Notes under the pieces: generated by a model
What the model saw: only the letters and a program-made list of their open reading frames with translations
Told to the model about the DNA's origin: nothing
Databases searched by the model: none
Made by a program: the position numbers and the translations under genes
NCBI GenBank assembly: GCA_002427105.1
Contig: DIPM01000036.1
Span: 33,302-57,769, forward strand
Direction: 5' to 3'
Origin: Marinilabiliaceae bacterium UBA5488
Lineage (GTDB): Bacteria; Bacteroidota; Bacteroidia; Bacteroidales; Marinilabiliaceae
DNA: 24,468 nucleotides
Part shown: positions 15,536 to 23,064 of the stretch, one piece after another
Layout: every line of letters starts with the position of its first letter
Numbering within the stretch: position 1 is the first letter of the stretch

Positions 15536-16861
15536 TTGAAAACAAAACTGGTCAATAATAAATCTGTAAACGTTATCACCCTGGGGTGCTCAAAAAATCT
15601 TGTCGATTCGGAATTTATGCTTCGTCAGCTTAAGGCGGCAGGATTTGATATATCATACGATTCGGGAAGTAATTCCAACGTCGTTATAATTAACACCTGC
15701 GGTTTTATCAATGATGCTAAAGAGGAGTCTATTAACACTATCCTCCATTGGGCACAATTACGAAATATCGGAAAAATAGAACAACTGTATGTGATGGGTT
15801 GTCTTTCTGAACGTTATAAAGAAGATCTCATTAAAGAGATACCTGAAGTTGACAAGTTTTATGGAGTAAACGACCTAAACCAGCTACTACAGGACCTTAA
15901 TGCACCATTTCGTCAAGAACTTATAAGTGAGAGAATCATAACAACTCCAGCACATTACGCTTATTTAAAAATAGCTGAAGGTTGTGATCATCAATGTGCT
16001 TTTTGTGCCATTCCTTCAATCAGAGGTGGTAATGTTTCAAAAACTATTGAAGATCTTATCAGAGAAGCTCAATTCCTGGCATCCATCGGAGTTAAAGAAT
16101 TAATGCTTATTGCACAGGATCTTACATCATATGGCGTTGATTTATACGGAAAAAAGTACCTTTCAAACCTGCTTGAGAAATTGTCACAAGTTCAGGGTAT
16201 TGAATGGATAAGGCTCCATTATGCTTATCCTTTAGGATTCCCTATGGAAGTTCTTGATGTTATGAAGGATAACAACAAAATTTGCAACTATATCGACATA
16301 CCACTTCAGCATATTAACAATCGCATTCTCAAGTCAATGAAAAGGGGGCTGAGTGGTGATAAAACACGCGAACTCATTGATAAAATGAGGACAAAGGTGC
16401 CAGGAATTGCAATTCGTACAAGCATGATTGTTGGATATCCCGGTGAAACTACAGAGGAATTTAACGAGTTAAAAGAGTTTGTCAGGCAAACGAAATTCGA
16501 AAGACTGGGAGTTTTTACATATTCCCATGAAGAAAACACCCCTGCCTATAAATTGGAGGACAATGTCAGACCCGCTGTTAAAGCAAGAAGAGCGGAACAA
16601 CTGATGTCACTTCAACAGGAAATATCAGAAGCCCACAATGCATCATTACATGGTAAAATACTTAAGGTTATCATTGATAAAGAGGAAAACGGAAAGTGGA
16701 TTGGAAGAACTGAATATGATTCACCTGAAGTCGACAATGATGTGATTATAGAAATAGACCCGGAAAAACATCATAATTTTACTCCTGAGGCAGGGCAAAT
16801 AATGAATGTAAAAGTTACAGGTTGGGACACATACGATCTTTATGCAGAGCCTGTTTTATAA
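15536..16861 (+). CDS. rimO: Ribosomal protein S12 methylthiotransferase RimO
   Basis: A 441-residue radical-SAM enzyme that adds a methylthio group to a conserved aspartate of ribosomal protein S12. The N-terminal UPF0004 domain has Cys18 (ITLGCSKNLVDSE), Cys55 (INTCGF) and Cys89 (MGCLSERY), which hold the second iron-sulfur cluster. The radical-SAM cluster motif is C150-x3-C154-x2-C157 in EGCDHQCAFCAIPSIRGG. A C-terminal TRAM domain covers about 370-441 (KVIIDKEENGKWIGRTEYDSPEVDNDV). RimO is preferred over MiaB because of the LGCSKNLVDSE block and the DSPEVD ending. The start is TTG; no ATG is available nearby before the conserved ITLGC. The thioesterase gene follows after 9 bases. Confidence 0.94.
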   Translation: MKTKLVNNKSVNVITLGCSKNLVDSEFMLRQLKAAGFDISYDSGSNSNVVIINTCGFINDAKEESINTILHWAQLRNIGKIEQLYVMGCLSERYKEDLIKEIPEVDKFYGVNDLNQLLQDLNAPFRQELISERIITTPAHYAYLKIAEGCDHQCAFCAIPSIRGGNVSKTIEDLIREAQFLASIGVKELMLIAQDLTSYGVDLYGKKYLSNLLEKLSQVQGIEWIRLHYAYPLGFPMEVLDVMKDNNKICNYIDIPLQHINNRILKSMKRGLSGDKTRELIDKMRTKVPGIAIRTSMIVGYPGETTEEFNELKEFVRQTKFERLGVFTYSHEENTPAYKLEDNVRPAVKARRAEQLMSLQQEISEAHNASLHGKILKVIIDKEENGKWIGRTEYDSPEVDNDVIIEIDPEKHHNFTPEAGQIMNVKVTGWDTYDLYAEPVL

Positions 16862-16870
16862 TTAGCTTTT

Positions 16871-17359
16871 ATGGAAAGAAAATTATTCAATCCTTTTGTA
16901 AACCTTAAAGGATATCAGTGTTTTGGATGCTCACCCGACAATCCATATGGATTACAGCTTAAGTTTAAAGAAGAAGGAGAATTCGTTACTGCTGAATGGG
17001 AGCCTTCTGATCATTTTCAAGGATGGTTGGATACATTACATGGTGGAATTCAGGCAACCATGCTTGATGAAATTGCAAGTTGGATTGTTTTTGTTAAACT
17101 TGACACATCAGGTGTCACATGCGAAATGGAAGTGAAACTCCGTAAAGCAGTCAAAACAAACGAAGGCACTATCTATCTGAAAGCAAAGCTTCGTGAGATG
17201 AAACGCAACATTGCCATTATTGATACCTATTTATATAATAGCAAAAATGAGTTATGCACTGAGGCTGTTATGCATTACTTCACATTTACCCAGGAAGTTG
17301 CGCAGGAAAAGCTCTGGTATCCCGGGAAAGAAGCTTTCCTAAAACCGGTCAGGAAGTAA
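16871..17359 (+). CDS. PaaI-type hotdog thioesterase
   Basis: A 162-residue single hotdog-fold protein of the PaaI/acyl-CoA thioesterase group, which hydrolyses acyl-CoA thioesters. The signature DTLHGGIQATMLDEIASW has His57-Gly58-Gly59 and Asp66/Glu67 in the usual catalytic-helix position. The front has CFGCSPDNPYGLQLKF, a pattern common in YbgC/PaaI-like proteins that open with C-x-x-C. The C-terminus is slightly extended (KLWYPGKEAFLKPVRK). It is 9 bases after rimO, so co-transcribed, but no functional link is obvious. Confidence 0.87.
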   Translation: MERKLFNPFVNLKGYQCFGCSPDNPYGLQLKFKEEGEFVTAEWEPSDHFQGWLDTLHGGIQATMLDEIASWIVFVKLDTSGVTCEMEVKLRKAVKTNEGTIYLKAKLREMKRNIAIIDTYLYNSKNELCTEAVMHYFTFTQEVAQEKLWYPGKEAFLKPVRK

Positions 17360-17404
17360 CTCGTATATTTACAGAAGTTTAATAATTTCTAATACGAATT
17401 GATC

Positions 17405-17819
17405 ATGACACATGAAGTAGAAGTGAACTGGCTGGATGGTTTAGCATTCAGGGCTGAAGGTGATGATAATAGCATTATTATTGATGCTCCTTTCGAGGCA
17501 GGTGGACAGAATAGAGGTATAAGACCCAAAATGCTCATTTTGGCGGCATTGGGCGGATGTACAGCTGTAGACATCATTCTAGATCCTTCAGAAGATGAAA
17601 GTCGAAATTAAAGGCCTCAAAATAGCTCTTGAAGGAAGTCTGACTGATGTTCACCCTAAAGTTTATGAATCAATCCATCTGAAATACATTTTTACAGGTG
17701 AAGATCTTGATACCAGCAAGCTCCAGAGGGCTATTGACTTATCCCAGGAAAAGTATTGTGGTGTAACAGCAATGCTTCAGAGTACGGTAAAAATAACAAG
17801 TGAAATAATCATCCAATAG
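17405..17819 (+). pseudogene. OsmC family peroxiredoxin-like gene with a +1 frameshift
   Basis: An OsmC-type gene (cysteine-based organic hydroperoxide reductase fold) split in two frames. The first part, starting at ATG 17405, reads THEVEVNWLDGLAFRAEGDD through LAALGGCTAVDII, the family's first half with the conserved Cys in GGCTA. At about 17579-17582 the frame shifts: four bases (CTAG) stand where the family needs one codon. The correct continuation (ILQKMKVEIKGLKIALEG…EKYCGVTAMLQSTVKIT, with the second conserved Cys) is in the next frame and runs to 17819. In the first frame a stop comes after LDPSEDESRN (17611). Both halves are otherwise well conserved, so the break is recent or is a sequencing/assembly error. 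No slippery heptamer is visible to suggest programmed frameshifting. The ATG at 17595 is an internal codon, not a likely start. Confidence 0.85.
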
Positions 17820-17858
17820 GCTTGGCAATTTAGATTTGGAAATAGCTTGTAGCTCCGG

Positions 17859-18515
17859 CTATACATTGCCGTATCTTGAAGTATTTCTGGCTACTTGCAG
17901 CAACTCACTCAGAATCATAGCTGTGGCGCCCCAAATAATGTGGTTATTCACCATGTAGCCGGGAACTTTCATCGACATCATATCAGAAGTGATAACCTCG
18001 TTCATACTTACGGCATTTGATTCCATGAAAAAATCAAATGGGACTGTCAATATCTCAGCAACCTCACGGGGATCCATCTTGAGAATCGGCACTTCCTGCA
18101 TTGCTGTAACTACAGGATTTATAATAAAATTACTGGGAGGTACAAACAACTCAGTCAACAAGCCAAGAGTTTCGCACGATTGACGCTCTACACCAATTTC
18201 TTCAAATAACTCTCTGTATGCGGTTTCATACAAGTCTTTATCAGACTTTTCTGATTTACCACCGGGAAATGAAATCTGGCCACTGTGTACTCCTTTATAT
18301 TCTACCCTTTTAATAAATACAATATTTGGTACACCATGTTTGCCCGGAAAGAATAATATCGCAACACTGCTCAGCTGCGCTGACATTTTATACTGACTTT
18401 GAAGCATTCCTTTGCGGTGTTCGGGCATTACAAGTTCATGTGCATATGAACCGGGCAACGGTTTATCAAGAGCATCCTTTAGTTCATTAATGAACGTTTT
18501 ATACTTAGTATGCAT
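17859..18515 (-). CDS. Nudix hydrolase, CoA pyrophosphatase type
   Basis: A 218-residue Nudix protein of the CoA-pyrophosphatase (NudL/YeaB-like) group, which cleaves CoA and derivatives to phosphopantetheine and 3',5'-ADP. The CoA-type signature is present: VFIKRVEYKGVHSGQISFPGG, followed by a Nudix box of the form DKDLYETAYRELFEEIGV. The C-terminal segment has VPPSNFIINPVV and the closing IIWGATAMIL typical of this group. I start at ATG 18513-18515 (MHTKYKTFINELKD). The frame continues 20 codons upstream, but those residues are hydrophobic and cover a candidate promoter (18546-18553), so the longer start is unlikely. It diverges from clpS. Confidence 0.88.
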   Translation of the reverse strand: MHTKYKTFINELKDALDKPLPGSYAHELVMPEHRKGMLQSQYKMSAQLSSVAILFFPGKHGVPNIVFIKRVEYKGVHSGQISFPGGKSEKSDKDLYETAYRELFEEIGVERQSCETLGLLTELFVPPSNFIINPVVTAMQEVPILKMDPREVAEILTVPFDFFMESNAVSMNEVITSDMMSMKVPGYMVNNHIIWGATAMILSELLQVARNTSRYGNV

Positions 18516-18545
18516 GGAATCTGTTAAAATACAGGTATTAACAAC

Positions 18546-18553
18546 CAAAATTA
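18546..18553 (-). promoter_or_regulatory. Candidate -7 element for the Nudix gene
   Basis: The minus strand reads TAATTTTG, matching TAnnTTTG, 31 bases before the chosen ATG. It supports the shorter start. A clear -33 box is not seen. Confidence 0.4.
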
Positions 18554-18618
18554 TTAATTTACTCCACCATAACATGTGTATTTTGCTTAATTTTATGCAT
18601 TAATTTGCGAAGTGGAGT

Positions 18619-18894
18619 ATGACTAAAGAGAGAACAATTGAGAAAGTTGAGGTAGTAGAGCTTGTTACGGATGTATATGAGCTTGTGCTTTATAATGACG
18701 ATATCAATGAATTCGATTACGTTATCAATTGCTTAATTAATATTTGCGAACTTGAAATCATTCAAGCTGAGCAAATTACCCTTATTGTCCATGAAAAGGG
18801 AAAATGTGGCGTTATTTCAGGAACTTTAAGTGAACTCAAGCCTAAATATGAGCAACTTACCAATAAAGGATTAACAGTTTCAATTGAATTATAA
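18619..18894 (+). CDS. clpS: ClpS, Clp protease adaptor
   Basis: A 91-residue ClpS adaptor that delivers N-degron substrates to ClpA/ClpC–ClpP. The family core is clear: YELVLYNDDINEFDYVINCL (binding-pocket Asn-Asp-Asp), then the conserved QAEQITLIVHEKGKCGVISG with VHxKGKC, then the closing KPKYEQLTNKGLTVSIEL. The N-terminal tail of about 18 residues is short, as usual. The NfeD-like gene starts 11 bases downstream, so it is the first gene of clpS–nfeD–floA. Confidence 0.93.
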   Translation: MTKERTIEKVEVVELVTDVYELVLYNDDINEFDYVINCLINICELEIIQAEQITLIVHEKGKCGVISGTLSELKPKYEQLTNKGLTVSIEL

Positions 18895-18905
18895 ACTAAC
18901 ATAAC

Positions 18906-19370
18906 ATGTCGCTGACATTAATACTTTTATTGATATTACTGGGACTTATATTATTGCTCCTTGAAATATTTGTTGTACCAGGAACCTCGTTTTTCGGGGT
19001 AGTTGGTGGTATTCTGATTGTTGTATCGGTTTGGCAATCGTATGCAATTCTTGGTACCGCAACCGGAAATATTGTAATTATTGCCACTGCGGTACTAATG
19101 GCCGTGGTTGTAGGTATTGCTCTAAAGTCAAATACATGGAACAGGATGATGCTGAAAACAAGCATTGACGGAAGAGTAAATGAAATAGAAAAACAAGAAC
19201 TGCAGATTGGCGATTTGGGTAAATCGGTATCGAGAATATCCCCGGCGGGAACTGCAATTTTTAATGACAATTTGTATGAGGTACATACAAATGGTGACTT
19301 TATTGATCCTGAAATAGAGCTTGTAATAAGCAAAATAGAAGACAACAAAATCTTTGTTAAACGAAAATAA
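18906..19370 (+). CDS. NfeD-like membrane protein
   Basis: A 154-residue protein with three or so hydrophobic segments at about 3-22, 30-50 and 55-73 and a soluble C-terminal domain of about 75 residues (NEIEKQELQIGDLGKSVSRISPAGTAIFNDNLYEVHTNGDFI) that has the OB-fold pattern of NfeD proteins (G-x-x-G…SP-G…G…YEV…G-FI). It lacks the N-terminal ClpP-like protease domain of long NfeD, so it is the short form that partners flotillin-like proteins. It lies 7 bases before floA and 11 after clpS. Likely role: membrane-microdomain organisation together with FloA. Confidence 0.87.
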   Translation: MSLTLILLLILLGLILLLLEIFVVPGTSFFGVVGGILIVVSVWQSYAILGTATGNIVIIATAVLMAVVVGIALKSNTWNRMMLKTSIDGRVNEIEKQELQIGDLGKSVSRISPAGTAIFNDNLYEVHTNGDFIDPEIELVISKIEDNKIFVKRK

Positions 19371-19377
19371 ATAAACG

Positions 19378-20385
19378 ATGGAATCAAGCGTATTATTAGT
19401 ATTAGCCATTATTGTAGCATCCATAATCGGATTATGGATTATACTGTATTTTATTCCTGTAGGACTTTGGTTTTCAGCCCTCTTATCAGGTGTTAGAGTT
19501 TCACTCCTTCAATTAGTCTTTATGCGTTGGAGGAAAGTACCACCATCAGTTATTGTCACAGCAATGATTAATGCTACAAAAGCCGGTCTGTCAATCACAC
19601 GCGATGAGCTTGAAGCCCACTATCTTGCCGGCGGAAGAGTCCAATTGGTGGTCAATGCGCTAATCTCGGCTGATAAAGCAAATATTCCATTGAATTTTAA
19701 AGCAGCGACAGCAATTGACCTTGCCGGAAGAGACGTATTTGAAGCTGTTCAGATGTCTGTAAATCCTAAAGTTATCAATACACCGCCTGTAGCCGCCGTC
19801 GCAAAGGACGGTATCCAGCTGATTGCAAAAGCACGTGTTACTGTCAGGGCTAATATTAAGCAGCTTGTCGGAGGTGCCGGTGAAGAAACTATTCTTGCAA
19901 GAGTAGGGGAGGGTGTTGTATCCTCAATCGGTTCGGCACAATCTCATAAACAGGTACTTGAAAATCCCGATTCCATTTCAAAAGTAGTATTATCCAAGGG
20001 ACTTGACTCAGGAACAGCATTTGAAATCCTATCAATTGATATTGCTGATATTGATGTTGGAAAGAATATCGGTGCTCAATTACAGATGGATCAGGCTAAT
20101 GCCGATAAAAATATTGCACAGGCCAAGGCTGAAGAAAGAAGAGCAATGGCTGTAGCACTAGAACAGGAAATGAAAGCAAAAGCTCAGGAAGCAAGAGCTA
20201 AAGTTATTGAGGCAGAAGCTGAGATTCCATTGGCTATGGCTGATTCTTTCCGTTCAGGCAATATGGGAATAATGGATTACTATAAGTTCCAGAATATTCA
20301 GGCCGATACGAAAATGCGTGAATCAATATCTGAACCACCAAAACCCAAACAAGGGCCAAAGGGGCCGGAAACTCCGATAAAATAA
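19378..20385 (+). CDS. floA: Flotillin-like protein FloA
   Basis: A 335-residue FloA (UPF0365) protein of the SPFH superfamily, which scaffolds functional membrane microdomains. A single membrane segment lies at about 5-27 (VLLVLAIIVASIIGLWIILYF), followed by the conserved FSALLSGVRVSLLQLVFMRWRKVPP and VIVTAMINATKAGLSI. The SPFH core (VTVRANIKQLVGGAGEETILARVGEG…) is followed by an Ala-, Glu- and Lys-rich coiled coil at about 235-285 (QAKAEERRAMAVALEQEMKA) and a proline-rich end. Length matches FloA. It is last in clpS–nfeD–floA and is followed by a strong terminator. Confidence 0.95.
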   Translation: MESSVLLVLAIIVASIIGLWIILYFIPVGLWFSALLSGVRVSLLQLVFMRWRKVPPSVIVTAMINATKAGLSITRDELEAHYLAGGRVQLVVNALISADKANIPLNFKAATAIDLAGRDVFEAVQMSVNPKVINTPPVAAVAKDGIQLIAKARVTVRANIKQLVGGAGEETILARVGEGVVSSIGSAQSHKQVLENPDSISKVVLSKGLDSGTAFEILSIDIADIDVGKNIGAQLQMDQANADKNIAQAKAEERRAMAVALEQEMKAKAQEARAKVIEAEAEIPLAMADSFRSGNMGIMDYYKFQNIQADTKMRESISEPPKPKQGPKGPETPIK

Positions 20386-20392
20386 TCCTCAG

Positions 20393-20419
20393 GCGCCCTT
20401 AATTTAAGGGCGCTTTTTT
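20393..20419 (+). terminator. Intrinsic terminator after floA
   Basis: GCGCCCTT (20393-20400) pairs with AAGGGCGC (20406-20413), followed by T6 (20414-20419), 8 bases after the floA stop. Confidence 0.93.
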
Positions 20420-20434
20420 AATCTATGAGCTTGT

Positions 20435-20442
20435 TAACTTTG
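20435..20442 (+). promoter_or_regulatory. Candidate -7 element for the RSH gene
   Basis: TAACTTTG matches TAnnTTTG, 26 bases before the GTG start at 20468 and downstream of the floA terminator. The -33 position falls in the T-run of the terminator, so no proper TTTG is seen. Confidence 0.5.
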
Positions 20443-20467
20443 TTATAGTAATTAGAAGCAAATTGGT

Positions 20468-22630
20468 GTGAAATACAACAGTATATACAAAGACCTTATT
20501 CACGCTTGCGAACCACTGCAGTTAAATAAAGAGGACCGAATCCTTCTTAACAAGGCATTCAAACTTCTGTGCGGTTACTACAATAATGGCGTTTCTAAAA
20601 CTAATGAATCAACCATTAATTATGTAGCCAATCTTGTACCCATTGTTATAAGAGAATTCAATCTGGGACTTACTTCTGTAATAAGTACCCTGTTCATTAA
20701 GACTGATACCGGAGATAGTGCAATTAATCAGTTTCTTAAAGATAATCGCATTCATGATTCTCTTTCAATCGTAACCAGCTATCAACAGATATCTAAACTT
20801 CTGGTTGAAAGACTTATTACCAACGCCGATAATTTTACAGGCATTATTTTAAATATAGCGAATGATGTACGGGCATTATTGATCTCATTGGCCGAGACAC
20901 AATACCAACTTCGCAAATTTGAATCATTTATACGCCAAGATGACTTATTAAACCTTCTAAGCAGAACGGAGAATATCTATATACCACTTTCTCATAAGCT
21001 TGGCTTGTACAAGGTAAAATCCGAATTAGAAGAACTTGTTCTCAAAATAAAGGTACCTCATGAATATAACAGACTATCTCTTGAAATTCAAAGGGAGGTT
21101 AGCAAAAGCCACGACTTTATAAAGAAGTTCATTGAACCGGTTGAAAATGAGCTTAAAAGGATGAATATTGATTTTACCATCAAAAGCAGGACTAAATCCG
21201 TTACTTCCGTTCGCAACAAGATGGTTAACCAAAATATTCCTTTTAAAGAAATCTTTGATCTTTTTGCAATAAGAATTATTGTTAACAGTGATCAATTAAA
21301 CGAAAAAGGCGATTGTTGGAAGATATATTCCATCGTGACAAACCTTTATGAACCTGATACTTCACGTCTGAGAGATTGGATAACAGTTCCAAGGCCAAAT
21401 GGCTATGAATCGCTCCACATTACGGTGAAAGATAAATCCGGCAGGTGGGTTGAAGTACAAATCAGGTCAAAGAGGATGGACACAGATGCTGAATTCGGTA
21501 ATGCTGCTCACTGGCGATACAAAGGAGGTAAGGGTAATATTGATACTGTTAACTGGCTAAACTCTGTCAGACAGATACTTGAGAATCCCAATTACGATGA
21601 AAACCAACTTGTTGATCAAAAGAAGCGAGAGCCAAAAATTGACAACACAATTTATGTGTTTACACCCGATGGGGATTTGATAAAACTCAAAGAGGGTTCA
21701 ACTGTTCTCGACTTTGCATTCGAATTACATACAGTTGTAGGCTCTAAATGTTCTGGCGGTAGAGTCAATCAGAGAATAGTGCCTATCAGGCAGAAACTAA
21801 AAAATGGCGACACAGTTGAGATCCTGACATCTAAAAACCAGACACCAAACCGCGACTGGCTCAACTGGGTAACATCCTCGAAGGCAAAAAACAAAATAAA
21901 GAGATACATAAAGGAAGCTGAATTTAAGCATGCTGAAATTGGTAAAGACATTGTACGACGCAAAATAAGCCAATTAAAGCTTCCATTTAATGATGAACAG
22001 ATTAACAAACTTATCCACTATTTCAAATTCGACAATTCACTTGAATTGTACCAGCAGGTAGCTGATAACAAAATTGATCCGTCAACAATCAAAGAAGTCC
22101 TGGTTGGAAAAGGGAAGGAGCAAGCTGAACTGCCAATCGCCAAAGAAATAACAGCAACACAAACTGTTAAGTCCACAGAGGATACTATTCTTGTAAATGA
22201 AGAATCAGAGTTCAAAGGTTTTACACTGGCACAATGTTGCAATCCTGTGATGGGAGATGAGATATTTGGATTTGTGATGGCAGCAGGTGGAATTAAAATT
22301 CACAGGAATACATGTCCCAATGCACCACGATTAAGAGCCCGGTACCCATACAGAGTGATGAAAGCAGAATGGTTCAAGGTCGCTGAAGGATCACATTTCT
22401 TATCTTCTATACAGGTTAGTGGTATTGATCAGCTTGGAATACTCAATTCTATCACCGAACTCTTGTCGAAGGAGCTAAAAGTGAATGTGCGGAACATATC
22501 TTTCAATAGCAACAAGAGCACATTCGAAGGTTACATAAAAGTAAGTGTAAGAGATTCGCGGCATATTGACTCTTTGATGAAAAAACTCGAAGCTCTGAAA
22601 GGTGTTACCAGAGTAAGACGATTAAACTAA
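20468..22630 (+). CDS. RelA/SpoT family (p)ppGpp synthetase with degenerate HD domain
   Basis: A 720-residue long RSH protein that makes the alarmone (p)ppGpp. The N-terminal domain (about 20-160) has the length of the HD hydrolase but has lost its metal-binding motifs: the usual HP, LLHD-x-x-EDT and LADR blocks read TNESTINYVA, LFIKTDTGDS and LAETQYQLRK. The synthetase domain is intact: Arg241, Lys243 and Lys251 in SRTKSVTSVRNKM, Asp264 in IFDLFAIRII, the RxKD-type loop SRLRDWITVPRPNGYESLH and VEVQIRSKRMDTDAEFGNAAHW. A TGS domain follows at about 392-455 (IYVFTPDGDLIKL…HT), then a helical linker, a zinc-finger-like block (LAQCCNPVMGDEIFGF…HRNTCPN, about 587-617) and a C-terminal ACT domain (about 644-720). 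It should be a synthetase without hydrolase activity, which implies another RSH elsewhere for breakdown. Start is GTG. Confidence 0.92.
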   Translation: MKYNSIYKDLIHACEPLQLNKEDRILLNKAFKLLCGYYNNGVSKTNESTINYVANLVPIVIREFNLGLTSVISTLFIKTDTGDSAINQFLKDNRIHDSLSIVTSYQQISKLLVERLITNADNFTGIILNIANDVRALLISLAETQYQLRKFESFIRQDDLLNLLSRTENIYIPLSHKLGLYKVKSELEELVLKIKVPHEYNRLSLEIQREVSKSHDFIKKFIEPVENELKRMNIDFTIKSRTKSVTSVRNKMVNQNIPFKEIFDLFAIRIIVNSDQLNEKGDCWKIYSIVTNLYEPDTSRLRDWITVPRPNGYESLHITVKDKSGRWVEVQIRSKRMDTDAEFGNAAHWRYKGGKGNIDTVNWLNSVRQILENPNYDENQLVDQKKREPKIDNTIYVFTPDGDLIKLKEGSTVLDFAFELHTVVGSKCSGGRVNQRIVPIRQKLKNGDTVEILTSKNQTPNRDWLNWVTSSKAKNKIKRYIKEAEFKHAEIGKDIVRRKISQLKLPFNDEQINKLIHYFKFDNSLELYQQVADNKIDPSTIKEVLVGKGKEQAELPIAKEITATQTVKSTEDTILVNEESEFKGFTLAQCCNPVMGDEIFGFVMAAGGIKIHRNTCPNAPRLRARYPYRVMKAEWFKVAEGSHFLSSIQVSGIDQLGILNSITELLSKELKVNVRNISFNSNKSTFEGYIKVSVRDSRHIDSLMKKLEALKGVTRVRRLN

Positions 22631-22634
22631 ACAA

Positions 22635-22925
22635 ATGGAGACATTTTCCTATAATACAAGGGCTGCAAGATTAGAACAGGGAAAAACTTATCGGTTTATA
22701 TTCAGGAAACTGGTAAAACTCGAGGATGGTAAAGAATATATGGTCGTTGAAGATCCTTTTTCAGTCCGGCATTTTATTGATTATCAACCGGGTTATGAAG
22801 GTGGAATATTACCGGATGGGACAATCGCCTGTGAAGTAGTAAAAATCAATTGTACAGGAAGAATTTTCCTCGAGCCAAGACATTTAAAAACGGTAAATGC
22901 GACCGAAAAATTGTTAATAACATAA
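22635..22925 (+). CDS. Small hypothetical beta-rich protein downstream of RSH
   Basis: A 96-residue protein starting METFSYNTRAARLEQGKTYRF that I do not recognise. The pattern of alternating hydrophobic strands (TYRFIFRKLVKL, KEYMVVEDPFSVRHFI, GTIACEVVKINCTGRIFLEP) is consistent with an OB-like or other small beta barrel; the closing GRIFLEPRH is reminiscent of S1/OB nucleic-acid-binding proteins. No signal or membrane segment. It begins 4 bases after the RSH stop, so it is almost certainly co-transcribed and translationally coupled with it, which suggests a link to the stringent response or ribosome; that is inference only. Confidence 0.78.
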   Translation: METFSYNTRAARLEQGKTYRFIFRKLVKLEDGKEYMVVEDPFSVRHFIDYQPGYEGGILPDGTIACEVVKINCTGRIFLEPRHLKTVNATEKLLIT

Positions 22926-22964
22926 GCACAACTCACTGAAAGCCTTGATTTTAATAGGAAAGAT

Positions 22965-22988
22965 AGTTATTAACAATTGTTAATAACT
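22965..22988. repeat. Perfect 24-bp palindrome
   Basis: The half-site AGTTATTAACAA (22965-22976) is followed directly by its exact reverse complement TTGTTAATAACT (22977-22988), with no spacer. It lies 40 bases after the small RSH-linked gene and about 40 bases before the -33 box of the ncRNA promoter. The size and symmetry suit a binding site for a dimeric regulator. Confidence 0.7.
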
Positions 22989-23027
22989 CCTGTTAGTTTA
23001 AAGTTGATGAAATAATTCAAAAAACAC

Positions 23028-23058
23028 TTGACAAAGGGTCTTGATTTTCGTAATTTTG
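23028..23058 (+). promoter_or_regulatory. Bacteroidota promoter for the ncRNA
   Basis: TTG (23028-23030), 20 bases, then TAATTTTG (23051-23058): a good match to the phylum consensus. Transcription should begin near 23065. There is no ORF directly downstream on this strand. Confidence 0.75.
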
Positions 23059-23064
23059 ATACAT

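Noticed and set aside
17595..17819. Second half of OsmC as a separate gene starting at ATG 17595
   Set aside because: It begins in the middle of the conserved fold and continues the first half after a one-base shift, so it is part of the broken gene.
18896..19387. 163-codon open frame on the minus strand
   Set aside because: It is the antisense shadow of the NfeD-like gene; the plus-strand frame has clear membrane segments and operon spacing.
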